A stretch of DNA of 64,000 nucleotides from Mesorhizobium sp. C432A (GCF_030323145.1 NZ_CP100470.1:5063001-5127000), one strand, 5' to 3'; numbered from the stretch's first letter, positions 8,421 to 18,094 are shown. The notes: generated from the letters alone by a model not told the origin. Numbers and translations are program-made.

Positions 8421-9191
8421 TCACTTCAATTCGGCCCATACCGGCGCGTGGTCGCTGGCGCCGTCCTCACCTCTGACACCGCGGTCGATGCCGGCAGCGG
8501 TGAGGCGGCGCGCCAGTTTCTTCGACAGCAAGATGTGGTCGAGCCGCAGCCCGGCATCGCGCAGCCAGCGGTTGCGGCGATAATCCCAGAATGTGTAGAG
8601 CGTTTCCTTCGGATGCTTCTTGCGGAGCGCATCGGTCCAGCCCTGCTCGAGCAGACGCTGGAACGACGCCCGGCTTTCCGGCTGCACCAGCGCGTTGTCG
8701 TCATAGGAGCGGGTGGCGTAGATGTCGCGCGGCTCGGGCACGATATTGTAGTCGCCGACCAGCGCCACCGGCAGGCCAGTGTCGAAGAGTTCTGCGGCAT
8801 GCGCCTCCAGCCTTTCATGCCAGGCCAGCTTGTACTGGAATTTCGGCCCCGGCTGCGGGTTGCCGTTGGGCGCGTAGACACAGGCGATGACGATGCCGTT
8901 CACGGCCGCCTCGATGTAGCGGCTCTGCTTGTCGGCGGTATCGCCGGGCAGGACGTCACGGGTCAGCACCGGCTTGGACCCGCGCGCGAGTATGGCGACG
9001 CCATTCCAGGTCGGTTCGCCCTTCCACACCGCGCCATAGCCGGCCGCCGCAAGCGTCGTGCGCGGAAACTGCGTATCGCGGGCCTTCAGCTCCTGCAGGC
9101 AGACGACATCGGGCTTGGCTGCCGCCAGCCACGCCAGCAGGTTTTGCAGCCGGCTGTTGATGTTGTTGATATTGAAGGTGGCGATTTTCAT
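8421..9191 (-). CDS. xthA: exodeoxyribonuclease III
   Basis: AP endonuclease and 3'-5' exonuclease of the endonuclease/exonuclease/phosphatase fold, about 256 residues. Active-site residues are present: Asn7 (FNINNI), Glu34 (LQELK), Asp147 and Asn149 (GDYNI), Asp247 and His248 (SDHAP). It acts in base-excision repair of abasic sites and 3'-blocked ends. It is 7 bp downstream of an alpha/beta hydrolase gene and in the same strand block as Ku and LigD, so repair functions cluster here. Confidence 0.93.
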   Translation of the reverse strand: MKIATFNINNINSRLQNLLAWLAAAKPDVVCLQELKARDTQFPRTTLAAAGYGAVWKGEPTWNGVAILARGSKPVLTRDVLPGDTADKQSRYIEAAVNGIVIACVYAPNGNPQPGPKFQYKLAWHERLEAHAAELFDTGLPVALVGDYNIVPEPRDIYATRSYDDNALVQPESRASFQRLLEQGWTDALRKKHPKETLYTFWDYRRNRWLRDAGLRLDHILLSKKLARRLTAAGIDRGVRGEDGASDHAPVWAELK

Positions 9192-9198
9192 TTGGCGA

Positions 9199-9846
9199 TC
9201 AGGAAACGATCCGCCCTGTCCACGCCTTCACCGTCCCGGCCAGCGTCTTCAAATGATCGGCGGTCGAAAACCCCGACACGCTCTTGCGCGGCTTCAGGTC
9301 GTGGTCGCCATCCTCCAGCCAGATCACCTCGATGGCTTTGGAAAGGCCGTAGGTCGCGACCTCTTCTTTCGTGCCGAACTCGTCGCGGGTGCCCTGGAAG
9401 ATCAGCGTCGGCGTCTTGAGGTCGGCGAGATGTTTTGTCCTGAGTTGCTCGGGCTTGGCTGGCGGATGAAAGGGATAGCCGAGGCAGATGAGGCCCGAAA
9501 TCTCGCCCTTGGCGAACATCTCGTCGGCGACCATCGAGGCGACGCGCCCGCCCATCGACTTGCCGCCGATGATGAGCGGACCAGCGACGCCCCTCGCCCT
9601 CAGATCGGCGATGGCCTTGATGTATTCCGGGTTGACCGTCTCGGCGCGCGGTGGCGGCTTGCGCTGGCCATAGCGGCGGGCCGCCATATAGTGAAATTCG
9701 AAGCGCGCGACCTGGAAGCCGGCGGTGGCGAGCGCCTTGGCGGTGGCGGTCATCGAAGGCGAATCCATCGATGCGCCGGCGCCGTGGGCCAGCACGATGG
9801 TGACCGGGGCTGTGTCAAAGCCGTCGAAGAGGAAGCTAGTGGGCAT
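9199..9846 (-). CDS. alpha/beta-fold hydrolase (TEX30/KANSL3-like)
   Basis: A roughly 215-residue alpha/beta hydrolase. Visible elements are LAHGAGASMDSPSM (oxyanion loop), the nucleophile elbow GGKSMGG, the acid in QGTRDEFG and the histidine in EDGDHDL. The ATG at 9846 gives MPTSFLFDG, the usual start; the longer frame to 9948 overlaps the small membrane protein upstream. The substrate is unknown; relatives are annotated as dienelactone-hydrolase-like. It overlaps the upstream gene by 11 bp and is followed at 7 bp by xthA, so all three may be co-transcribed. Confidence 0.87.
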   Translation of the reverse strand: MPTSFLFDGFDTAPVTIVLAHGAGASMDSPSMTATAKALATAGFQVARFEFHYMAARRYGQRKPPPRAETVNPEYIKAIADLRARGVAGPLIIGGKSMGGRVASMVADEMFAKGEISGLICLGYPFHPPAKPEQLRTKHLADLKTPTLIFQGTRDEFGTKEEVATYGLSKAIEVIWLEDGDHDLKPRKSVSGFSTADHLKTLAGTVKAWTGRIVS

Positions 9847-10009
9847 CAGGCTGCGGGACCCCGATATAGTGGTAGGTGGTTTTGGAACCGTGAACTTCCT
9901 TACGCCACTGCTCCGGATGCAGGGTAACATGGGTGAAAATGGCTGCAAAAAACCCTACGAGCACGATGAAGAATGGCCGGCCGAAGCAAACGCGCTGCTT
10001 GTTCGACAT
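9836..10009 (-). CDS. small single-pass membrane protein, hypothetical
   Basis: A 57-residue protein with one hydrophobic helix (PFFIVLVGFFAAIF) and a short polar tail. GAGGA lies 4 nt before the ATG at 10009, which supports this start over the longer open frame to 10156. The end overlaps the alpha/beta hydrolase start by 11 bp, which favours real translation. Base composition is more AT-rich than the neighbours. I do not recognise a family. Confidence 0.5.
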   Translation of the reverse strand: MSNKQRVCFGRPFFIVLVGFFAAIFTHVTLHPEQWRKEVHGSKTTYHYIGVPQPDAH

Positions 10010-10204
10010 ACGGTCCTCGGGGCGCTGGGGAAATGGCCAAGTTCTGCGGTTGTAATATGTGGCCCAATTGATTTTGCTGTCTTCGAAAAAATTCCAGCCA
10101 TTGCTCCAGTAGAAGAGCAGCTCGCGGCCTCCTGCACCGCCAAAACGATGAAGCACGCGGTTAATCCCATACTCGAAATCTGAACAAGATTATCCACGGC
10201 AGCC

Positions 10205-11332
10205 TCACCCCGCCGTCCGCGCCAGCTGCAGATCGACGAACTGTATCCCCTTTTGCGCAGTGCGCGCCCATTCGCTGTCAGCATCGAGTTCGAGATAGCG
10301 CACCCAGTGGCGGCGGGCTTCGGTCAGATTGCCGGCGTCGAACTCCAGCCGGGCAAGGTTGAACACCGGATCGGCGTAGCTCTTGTCGAGCGCGATGGCC
10401 TTGACCAGATGCCGGCGCGCCGAGGCGATCTTGCCTTCGTCGCTCATCAGCCCGGCGAGGTTGAACCAGGCCTCGACGAACGCCGGATCGAGCTTGATCG
10501 CTCTTGCATAGTCATGCGCCGCGTCGGCCACGCGACCGGCGCCACGCAAGCAATTGGCGCGGTTGAACGCGGCGATGGCGTCGCTCGGATCGATGCTGAG
10601 GCAGCGTTGGTAGAGCGCCGCGGCATCGTCGTGCCGGCCCTCCTCTTCCGCGCTTTCAGCCTCGGCGAACAATTCTTCCAGCGTGTCGTCGCCGGCTGCG
10701 CTTGCGCTGCCGAGATCGAACAGCAGCTGGCCGTCGAGTTCGCTCTGGCCATCCTCGAGATAGATCTGATCGGGCCGGCCATGCTGCGAGCCGACATTGA
10801 GCGATTTGGCGGTGAGCGAAGCGACCGGACCGGAGCGATGCACGGAGCGCGCGATCGCGCCCCAGGATGCACCGCCGGCGACCAGCCCGGCATATTTGCG
10901 GGCAAGGATCAGATCGCGGAACGAGTAGGGCTCACAATCGTGCTCGAAGGCGTCGAACAGGCTGAGCAGGTCGAGGTCGGCACCGGACAGTCTGGACTGG
11001 TCGACGAGAGACTGCCTGGACAGCGAAGACGCCTCCGGCGCCTTCATCAGACCAAGCAGGCGCAGGAAGCCATTTTCGCTAAGGAGCGTGCGGCCGGCGG
11101 CTCGCACGGCCGCGACACGGCATTCGATCTCGGCATCGCCGCCCTTCGCCGTGCCGGCCTTGGCGATCAGCGTTCGGCCGAACACAACATGGCTGGTGCG
11201 CCTGGTGACGCCGCGCCGCAACTGGCCGTGCTGACGCTCCACCTCGCGGGCCGCGAGCCGCAGCGGAAATGCCGCCAGCGCGCCGATGGTGCCGAAGACG
11301 GCGCCCGGAATTATACCGGTCGGCGCCGTCAC
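10205..11332 (-). CDS. BRCT-like / MerR-like HTH / TPR protein coupled to Ku
   Basis: About 375 residues in three parts. Residues 5-95 resemble a BRCT fold (a RTSHVVFG core strand and a final RTLLSENGFLRLLG helix). Residues 110-195 look like a MerR-type helix-turn-helix (YSFRDLILARKYAGLVAGG) followed by an SELDGQLLFDLG-like linker. The C-terminal third holds TPR repeats (AAALYQRCLSIDPSDAIAAF and two more). The GTG start overlaps the Ku stop (GTGA, 11329-11332), so it is translationally coupled to Ku. BRCT domains are common in repair proteins, so a role in end joining is a reasonable inference but not shown. The BRCT call rests on pattern only. Confidence 0.8.
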   Translation of the reverse strand: MTAPTGIIPGAVFGTIGALAAFPLRLAAREVERQHGQLRRGVTRRTSHVVFGRTLIAKAGTAKGGDAEIECRVAAVRAAGRTLLSENGFLRLLGLMKAPEASSLSRQSLVDQSRLSGADLDLLSLFDAFEHDCEPYSFRDLILARKYAGLVAGGASWGAIARSVHRSGPVASLTAKSLNVGSQHGRPDQIYLEDGQSELDGQLLFDLGSASAAGDDTLEELFAEAESAEEEGRHDDAAALYQRCLSIDPSDAIAAFNRANCLRGAGRVADAAHDYARAIKLDPAFVEAWFNLAGLMSDEGKIASARRHLVKAIALDKSYADPVFNLARLEFDAGNLTEARRHWVRYLELDADSEWARTAQKGIQFVDLQLARTAG

Positions 11333-12234
11333 CCCTTGCTCTTGCCGACGGCCTTGAGCAGATTGGCCTTCAACGGGTTTTCCTTGGCCGCACCCGCCTT
11401 ACCCTTGGCGGCAGGTTTTTCAGCGTCGTCGGCCTTGCTCTTCGACTTGGCCGGCGGCTTGGCTGATTGCGACAGGCTCGCCTTCAACGCGTCCATGAGG
11501 TTGATGACATTGCCACGCTCGGGCGCCGCCGCAATGATCGGCTTATGGCCCTTCAGTTTCTCGCGGATCATCGTCATCAGCGCGATCTCGTAGCGGTCCT
11601 CATAATTCTTCGGATCGAAGGTGGTTTCCTTCTGCTTGATCAGCGCTTCGGCCAATTGCAGCATTTCGGGATCCGGCTTGCCGGCCGGGATGTTGCCGAA
11701 ATATTCAGCCGTGCCGCGCACTTCGTTCGGGTTCCTCAACGTACACACGAACATGCCGTTCTCGCGCGCGCCGATCGTCACCACGCGCTCGCGGCTGGAC
11801 AGGACAAGGCGGGCAATGGCCAGCTTGCCGGATTTGCGCATGGCCTCGCGCAGCACGGCGAAGGTTTCCTCCGCCATGGCGCCATCCGGCGCCATGTAGT
11901 ACGGCGCATCCTGATAAATGACGTCGACCTCGTCTTCGTCGACGAAGGCCTCGATGTTCATCGTGTGATTGGATTCGATGCGCACTGCTTCGAGGTCGGC
12001 CTCATCGATGATGATGTACTGCTTGTCCTCGTATTCGTAACCCTTGACCAAGTCCGCGCGCTCGACGAGGCCGAGTTCAGGGTCGACCGGCTTCATGTTG
12101 ATGCGGTTGTGGGTCTTCTTGTGCAATTGGTTGAACGATATGCGCTCGCTGGTCGTCGTTGCCGGATAGAGCCGGACCGGACAGCTGACGAGGCTGAGCT
12201 TGAGGTAACCTTTCCAACTTGCCCTGGGCGCCAT
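11329..12234 (-). CDS. ku: Ku protein, non-homologous end joining
   Basis: Bacterial Ku, about 301 residues, forming a homodimeric ring that binds DNA double-strand ends and recruits LigD. The Ku core runs from WKGYLKLSLVSCPVRLYPA to the EIALMTMIREKLKG region, and the C-terminus is a lysine/alanine-rich tail (KSKSKADDAEKPAAKG), as in many rhizobial Ku proteins where such tails help DNA binding. Upstream on the same strand is ligD, separated by 271 bp containing a palindromic repeat, so Ku may have its own promoter. The BRCT/TPR gene follows with a 4-bp overlap. Confidence 0.95.
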   Translation of the reverse strand: MAPRASWKGYLKLSLVSCPVRLYPATTTSERISFNQLHKKTHNRINMKPVDPELGLVERADLVKGYEYEDKQYIIIDEADLEAVRIESNHTMNIEAFVDEDEVDVIYQDAPYYMAPDGAMAEETFAVLREAMRKSGKLAIARLVLSSRERVVTIGARENGMFVCTLRNPNEVRGTAEYFGNIPAGKPDPEMLQLAEALIKQKETTFDPKNYEDRYEIALMTMIREKLKGHKPIIAAAPERGNVINLMDALKASLSQSAKPPAKSKSKADDAEKPAAKGKAGAAKENPLKANLLKAVGKSKG

Positions 12235-12274
12235 GATACTCTCCTACGCGGCCACGCACTGACATTTCAGACTG

Positions 12275-12320
12275 AGCATGATCTTACCGAAAACCGGTTG
12301 CCACTTTTCGGGATCATGCT
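12275..12320. repeat. rhizobial intergenic palindrome between ku and ligD
   Basis: Imperfect inverted repeat with ends AGCATGATC and GATCATGCT and an inner CGAAAACCGG/CCACTTTTCGG portion. This class of palindrome is scattered between genes in Rhizobiales genomes. The rest of the ku-ligD gap (12235-12505) shows no convincing gene. Confidence 0.7.
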
Positions 12321-12505
12321 TACTGCAGCGCTTCGTCCAAAGGACGAATGGTGCTGCGGAAATCCTACACCGACCGGGCACGCTACAGGCAAATCCCTAG
12401 CGAAATCTTCCAGTGCCCTGAAGGTCCAAGGCCGAGAATAATTCAAATTGTCCGAAGCGTCGATGGACTTGGGTTCCTCGCCCCCATGAAATGGGGAGAA
12501 AAACC

Positions 12506-14992
12506 TTATTTGAAGGCCGGCAAATCCCTCGCGAAATCCTCCATGTCCGCCCAGGGGTCGCCCGAGGTCGCCAACAACCCCGGCAGCGAGGAATAGTTCA
12601 GATCCTGCGGCGCATCGATCGTCTCAAGGTCGCTCCAGCTCACCGGCGTCGACGCCGGCAGGTTGGTGCGGGCGCGCAGCGAATAAGGCGCCGCGGAGGT
12701 GTGGCCGCGCGCGTTGCGGTGGTAGTCGATGAAGATGCGGCGCTTCCGGTTTTCCTTGCCCATTGTGGTGGTGAAAGTGTCGGGCGCCGTGGCCGCCAGA
12801 TGCGTGGAGATGGCGCTGGTAGCCTGGTGCAGCTTCTTCCAGTTCTGCTTTTGCGTCACCGGCACGGTTATGTGGATGCCGCCGCCGCCGGATGTCTTGG
12901 CGAACGGCACCAGGCCGAGCCGTTCCAATTCGCCCTTGATGTGGACGGCGGCCTCGACCACCTCGCGCCAGGCGATGCCCTCACCCGGATCGAGATCGAA
13001 AACGATCTGGTCGGGCTTGTCGAGGCTCAAGCGATGCGTGCCCCAGGTGTGGAACTCGACGACGCCGAACTGCGCCAGCGCCAGATAGCCTTTTGCTCCC
13101 TCGACCGACAGATAGGATGTGGTTTCACCTTCGGAGTTGGTGGCGTCAAAAGTGACCACCGACGGCGGCATGCCGGTGAAGGCGTGGCGCTGGAAGAAAC
13201 AGTCCTTCGGCAGGCCCGTCGGGCAGCGCACCAGCGACACCGGGCGGCCCATAATGTGCGGCAGCATGAAATCGCCGACCAGCGCGTAATAGACGGCGAT
13301 GTCGAGTTTGGTCGGCCCGGTCTTGCCGAACAGCCGCCGCTCCGGATTGGTCACCCAGATGGTGGCGAGATCGGCTTCGGCGATCAGCCGCTTGCGCTTC
13401 GGCAACACCGGCGTCGACAGGCCGACATCCCTGAGGCCGCGAAATACACCGTGGCGCAGCGAATTGTCCGCCGTGCGGTTGGCGTAGTGGATGCGGGCCG
13501 ACAGCATCGGCCGCACCCATTTCATCTCGCGCATGATCTCGCGCGGCACACCCTCGGGTGCTGTCGCGCCGTCGCGCAGCGGCTGCAGCCGGGCCAGCAA
13601 GTCGCCCGCCGTAGCGGCATCGAAGCCGGTGCCAACCTTGCCGCGATAGTGCAGTTCGCCATCCGCGAATTCAGCCATGCCGAGTGCCGCCAGTCCTTCG
13701 GCCGCGTCGGAGACGGTGTAGCCGGCGATGATGAAATCGCCGGTCTCCAGCGCCTTGACCTTGGTCCAGCTCTTGGTGCGGCCGCTCTGGTAGATGGCGT
13801 TGGCGCGCTTGGAGACGACGCCTTCCAGCCCAAGGATCGAGGCCTGATCGTACAGCCCCTGTCCGTCGCCTTCGACATGGTCGCTCAGCTGGATGGCGGA
13901 GGTAGCGCCCTGCCCGGCTAGCAGTTCGGCGAGCAGGGCCTTGCGGTTTGCGAGCGGCGCCTTGCGGAGGTCCCAGCCGTCGAGATGCAGCAGGTCGAAG
14001 GCATAGAAATGGAGCTTGCTGCCCGCACCCGCCGACAGCGCATCCTGCAGCAGCGCGAAACGCGAGATGCCCTTCTCGTCCAGCACCATGATCTCGCCGT
14101 CGATGATCGCCTGGCTGAGCGGTAGCCGGGAAAAGGCTTGCGGCAGGTCGCCGTAACGCTTCGTCCAGTCGATGCCGCCGCGGGTGATCAACCTGACCTC
14201 GCCATCTCCGACATGCGCCATGGTACGATAGCCGTCGAATTTTATTTCATGGAGCCAGAGTTCACCTGTGTCTTCCACCGGCCCGCCCGGCGGTTTCGGC
14301 ACCTGCGTGGCGAGCTGCGGCTCGATGCGCGACGGCGGATCGCCCCTGACCGCACCGGACAACGCGCCGGGTTTCAGCGCGCCGGGCTTGGGCGGCAGGC
14401 GGGCCGGCTTCCTCGGCGGCGCCACCAGCTCCTCGATCCGCTTGCCGGACTTCACGCTTTCCGGCCGCGCTTCCAGGATGTCGAGGCCGGTATCGGCGGC
14501 GAGATCGCGCTCCTTGAACAGCAGCCAGTTTTTCTTCTCGCTGTCTTCGCCGGGCTTGGGCTTCAGACGGGTCAGCATCCAGCCGCCATTCAACTTGTCG
14601 CCGGCCAGCCGGAACTTGAAGGCGCCGGTGCGCAGGCTCTTGTCGACATCGTCCATCGGCGCCCAGGTGCCGGTGTCCCAGACGATCATCGGCCCGCCGC
14701 CATATTCGCCTTCGGGAATGACGCCCTCGAAGTCGATATATTCGAGCGGATGGTCCTCGGTCTCGACTGCGAGCCGCTTGTCGGCCGGGTTGAGCGAGGG
14801 CCCGCGCGGCACCGCCCAGCTTTTCAGCACGCCGCCGACCTGCAGGCGCAAATCGTAATGGTCGGCGGTGGCGTGATGCTTGTGGACGACGAAGCGGTTG
14901 CCGTCGCCTGAAATGAGCCCGCCCGCCGGTTCCGGCGTCTTCGTAAATTCGCGCTTGGCGCGATAGGCCTTGAGTGTTGGCGGGGTTGGCAT
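12506..14992 (-). CDS. ligD: LigD, multifunctional ATP-dependent DNA ligase
   Basis: An 828-residue NHEJ enzyme with domains in the order phosphoesterase, ligase, polymerase. Phosphoesterase: HHATADHYDLRLQ and PEGEYGGG (residues 37-115). Ligase: adenylated lysine in EIKFDGYR, then IIDGEIMV, EGVVSKR and SWTKVKA. Polymerase (primase fold): metal-binding FDLDPGEG, the SGGGGIHI loop and a third aspartate in IFIDYHRN. Together these process 3' ends, fill gaps and seal breaks held by Ku. The PE domain comes first, as in many proteobacterial LigD proteins. A possible stress-type promoter lies at 15018-15043. Confidence 0.96.
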   Translation of the reverse strand: MPTPPTLKAYRAKREFTKTPEPAGGLISGDGNRFVVHKHHATADHYDLRLQVGGVLKSWAVPRGPSLNPADKRLAVETEDHPLEYIDFEGVIPEGEYGGGPMIVWDTGTWAPMDDVDKSLRTGAFKFRLAGDKLNGGWMLTRLKPKPGEDSEKKNWLLFKERDLAADTGLDILEARPESVKSGKRIEELVAPPRKPARLPPKPGALKPGALSGAVRGDPPSRIEPQLATQVPKPPGGPVEDTGELWLHEIKFDGYRTMAHVGDGEVRLITRGGIDWTKRYGDLPQAFSRLPLSQAIIDGEIMVLDEKGISRFALLQDALSAGAGSKLHFYAFDLLHLDGWDLRKAPLANRKALLAELLAGQGATSAIQLSDHVEGDGQGLYDQASILGLEGVVSKRANAIYQSGRTKSWTKVKALETGDFIIAGYTVSDAAEGLAALGMAEFADGELHYRGKVGTGFDAATAGDLLARLQPLRDGATAPEGVPREIMREMKWVRPMLSARIHYANRTADNSLRHGVFRGLRDVGLSTPVLPKRKRLIAEADLATIWVTNPERRLFGKTGPTKLDIAVYYALVGDFMLPHIMGRPVSLVRCPTGLPKDCFFQRHAFTGMPPSVVTFDATNSEGETTSYLSVEGAKGYLALAQFGVVEFHTWGTHRLSLDKPDQIVFDLDPGEGIAWREVVEAAVHIKGELERLGLVPFAKTSGGGGIHITVPVTQKQNWKKLHQATSAISTHLAATAPDTFTTTMGKENRKRRIFIDYHRNARGHTSAAPYSLRARTNLPASTPVSWSDLETIDAPQDLNYSSLPGLLATSGDPWADMEDFARDLPAFK

Positions 14993-15017
14993 GGGTCAGG
15001 CGGGAGCGGCGGCGGCG

Positions 15018-15043
15018 GACGAACCTTCCCGGCGCCGCGTTCC
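15018..15043 (-). promoter_or_regulatory. possible EcfG-type promoter for ligD
   Basis: On the minus strand GGAAC (15043-15039), 17 nt, then CGTC (15021-15018), close to the alphaproteobacterial general-stress sigma consensus GGAAC-N16/17-CGTT with one mismatch in the -10 box. It lies 26 bp upstream of the ligD ATG. Stress-sigma control of some rhizobial NHEJ genes is known; this site is inferred by eye. Confidence 0.3.
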
Positions 15044-15109
15044 TGCACAGTGCTGTCCCGCCAACATTTCAAATTTCCCAGCGCGGTGCGAAGAATGTGG
15101 AGATCACGC

Positions 15110-15334
15110 TCAATCGTCTGAGGCGGGCGTCAGGTCTAGCTCGGCCGGGGACAGCCCTTGCTGGAGCTGGCTCAGCCGGAACTCGTCGACCCAGTAGGCC
15201 TCGCCGTCGACCAGCACGCGGGCCGAGTAGACGCCGCCGGAAAAGCTTTGCGCGGTGACGTAGACCTTGTGGCGGTCGAGCGCCTTGCGCACCGCGGCGC
15301 GCTTGGAATTCTGGCTGGTGACGGAACTGGCCAT
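15110..15334 (-). CDS. conserved hypothetical small protein upstream of ligD
   Basis: 74 residues, hydrophilic, no signal or membrane segment. The sequence ASSVTSQNSKRAAVRKALDR and the later VYSARVLVDGEAYWVDEFRL look like a small two-layer domain with good GC-rich codon use. It precedes ligD on the same strand with a 117-bp gap. I do not recognise a family, so a link to end joining is only positional. Confidence 0.6.
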   Translation of the reverse strand: MASSVTSQNSKRAAVRKALDRHKVYVTAQSFSGGVYSARVLVDGEAYWVDEFRLSQLQQGLSPAELDLTPASDD

Positions 15335-15502
15335 GGCTCACTCATACACAAGACCGCAAGACATGGCGGCGGCATAAGGATGCTGGAGATCGGCCGCTCT
15401 GTCAATTTTGACCGCCTGCTTCTGGCAGCGCTACGATCCGACGGCAGCAAAAAACCGCTGCGCCTCGGCAGCGGACTTTGCAATGGCGACGACAATATTC
15501 GG

Positions 15503-15589
15503 TTAGTGGTCCGAAGGAATTATGAGCGCGGTGACGCGCGAGAGCTGCTGACGCCGGTTCAGCGTCGGCTTCTCGTAGATCTTCTTCAT
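15503..15589 (-). CDS. 28-residue small ORF with lasso-leader-like YxxPxL motif
   Basis: MKKIYEKPTLNRRQQLSRVT and eight more residues, ending SDH. GGGAT precedes the ATG at 15589 by a few bases. The leader-like pattern Tyr5-x-x-Pro8-x-Leu10, with Thr20 fifteen residues after the Tyr, fits the spacing recognised in lasso-peptide precursors. The conserved Gly is a Gln, only seven residues follow, and no lasso protease, RRE or cyclase gene is nearby. It may be a small protein that shares the fold-recognition motif, or a decayed precursor. Confidence 0.4.
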   Translation of the reverse strand: MKKIYEKPTLNRRQQLSRVTALIIPSDH

Positions 15590-15705
15590 TGGTATCCCAT
15601 GGCCCCCAATGACCGCCGGCAAAGGCGCTTGCGGCTGGGTTTTGTCAAGGGAAGCGCTGTTCTTCCGCCGAACAGCTATGGAAACTGGAGGAGCGGCCGC
15701 TATAG

Positions 15706-16656
<951 letters not shown>

Positions 16657-16756
16657 CTGCGCTCGATGCAGCCCTTGCGCCGGGCAAGGTCTCAGGGCCG
16701 CGCTACAATGAGCGGGTGATGACGACGATCGATCGGTAGAGGCGTCTAAGCTGCCA

Positions 16757-16929
16757 ATCTCCCCCCTCGTGGGGGAGATGCCTGGCAAGGCAGAGGGGGG
16801 CGCGAAGGATCGCCCGCATCAAGTATTCTGCGTAGAGGTTAGCTCAAAGATGTAAGTGAAATTGGCCAATGTCGGCGGGACAGCGCCCCCCTCTGTCCTG
16901 CCGGACATCTCCCCCACAAGGGGGGAGAT
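16757..16929. repeat. C-rich composite palindromic repeat, copy 2 (CCGGCAGGACA type)
   Basis: Left half ATCTCCCCCC-TCGT-GGGGGAGAT then GCCTGGCAAGGCAGAGGGGGG; right half GCGCCCCCCTCTGTCCTGCC, then a CATCTCCCCC/GGGGGGAGAT stem. The halves are inverted around about 60 bp of unique sequence. It fills most of the 407-bp gap 16740-17146; the rest holds the LacI-like box at 16956 and the leader of the sugar-binding protein gene. Confidence 0.85.
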
Positions 16930-16955
16930 TAGCAGTTTCAGCCCCTCGCCTCACC

Positions 16956-16969
16956 TTGCGTAATCGATT
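16956..16969. promoter_or_regulatory. putative LacI-family operator, copy 2
   Basis: TTGCGTAATCGATT, 13 of 14 bases identical to the box upstream of the LacI gene at 1204-1217. It lies about 180 bp upstream of the binding-protein ATG at 17147. The LacI protein encoded at 99-1112 may therefore also control this ABC operon. Confidence 0.4.
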
Positions 16970-17146
16970 TTCCTTGGCTAGCATCCTCGGGTCGGCGCCG
17001 TGCGGAGGAGAACGTTGCGGCGGACCGGCTGGAGCGCCTCGCGTCCCCTCGGGGCGTTCACAGGACACTCCATTTTTGAATTGACGCAAGGACCGTCCCG
17101 AGCCGCTCCCGGTTTCGGGCTCCTGCGTTCATGTGGAGGATATCTG

Positions 17147-18094
17147 ATGAACAGACGCGAATTCCTGTTGTCGACCGTGGCGACCGGCGCCATGGCGCTG
17201 GCCGCGCCCATGGCCTTTGCCGCCGACAAATTGACCATATTGGGCTCGGTGCCCAATCTCGGCTTTCCGTTCTTTGTGCACATGCTGAACGAGATCAAGG
17301 CGGAGGCGCAGGCGCAAGGCGTCAATCTGACCGAGAGCGACGGCCAGAACTCGGCGCCGAAGCAGACCGCCGACATCGAGGCCGCACTTGTGCAGAAGGT
17401 CAACGCCATCGTGATTTCGCCGCTTGACGTCAACGCGCTGGCGCCGGCGATCGAGGAAGCGGTCAAGGCCGGGGTTCCCGTGGTCACTATCGACCGCCGC
17501 GTTGACGGCGTCGAGGGCATTCTGGCCCATGTCGGCGCCGACAATGTCAAGGGCGGCGAGGCCGAGGCGCAGGCCATGGTGGCGGCGTTCCCCAACGGCG
17601 CCAAGCTGTTCCATTTGCAGGGCCAGCCGGGTGCCGGGCCCGCGATCGACCGCAACAAAGGCGTCCACAATGTGCTCGATCCGCTCAAGGACAAGTACCA
17701 GATCATCTTCGAGCAGACCGCTAATTTCGCCCGCGCCGAAGCGCTGTCGGTGACCGAGGCCGGGCTTGCCGCCAACGGCAAGCCGGACGCCATCATCTGC
17801 GCCAATGACGACATGGCGCTCGGCGCGCTCGAAGCCTGTGCCGCGCGCAACTTCACCGACGTCAAGATCTACGGCTTCGACGCGCTGCCGGAAGCGCTGG
17901 TCGCCGTGCGCGACGGCAAGCTCGCCGGCACGGTCGAGCAGTTCCCCGGCGAACAGTCGCGCAAGGCGGTGCAGATCGCGGTCGCCTTTGCCAGGGACAA
18001 GACCGAGCCGAAGGAGAAGCTGGTGCTGTTGACGCCGATCGTCATCGGCAAGGATAATCTCGACAAGGCGGAGAGGTTGAACGAGACGAAGTGA
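17147..18094 (+). CDS. ribose-type sugar ABC transporter, substrate-binding protein
   Basis: Periplasmic binding protein of the RbsB class, about 315 residues. The signal peptide is MNRREFLLSTVATGAMALAA with cleavage near AFAA. The mature protein has the two-lobed sugar-binding pattern (LTILGSVPNLGFPFFVHMLNEI; VVTIDRRVDG; ICANDDMALGALEA). GTGGAGGA is well placed before the ATG at 17147. It is followed by its ATPase and permease genes, so this is a three-component importer. The sugar is unknown. Confidence 0.92.
   Translation: MNRREFLLSTVATGAMALAAPMAFAADKLTILGSVPNLGFPFFVHMLNEIKAEAQAQGVNLTESDGQNSAPKQTADIEAALVQKVNAIVISPLDVNALAPAIEEAVKAGVPVVTIDRRVDGVEGILAHVGADNVKGGEAEAQAMVAAFPNGAKLFHLQGQPGAGPAIDRNKGVHNVLDPLKDKYQIIFEQTANFARAEALSVTEAGLAANGKPDAIICANDDMALGALEACAARNFTDVKIYGFDALPEALVAVRDGKLAGTVEQFPGEQSRKAVQIAVAFARDKTEPKEKLVLLTPIVIGKDNLDKAERLNETK

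Noticed and set aside
12491..13921. 476-codon plus-strand frame opposite ligD
   Set aside because: Antisense shadow of ligD; Arg/His/Gln-rich with no fold.
15503..15589. Complete lasso-peptide biosynthesis locus
   Set aside because: The small ORF has the leader spacing but too short a core, and no B1, B2 or C genes are nearby.
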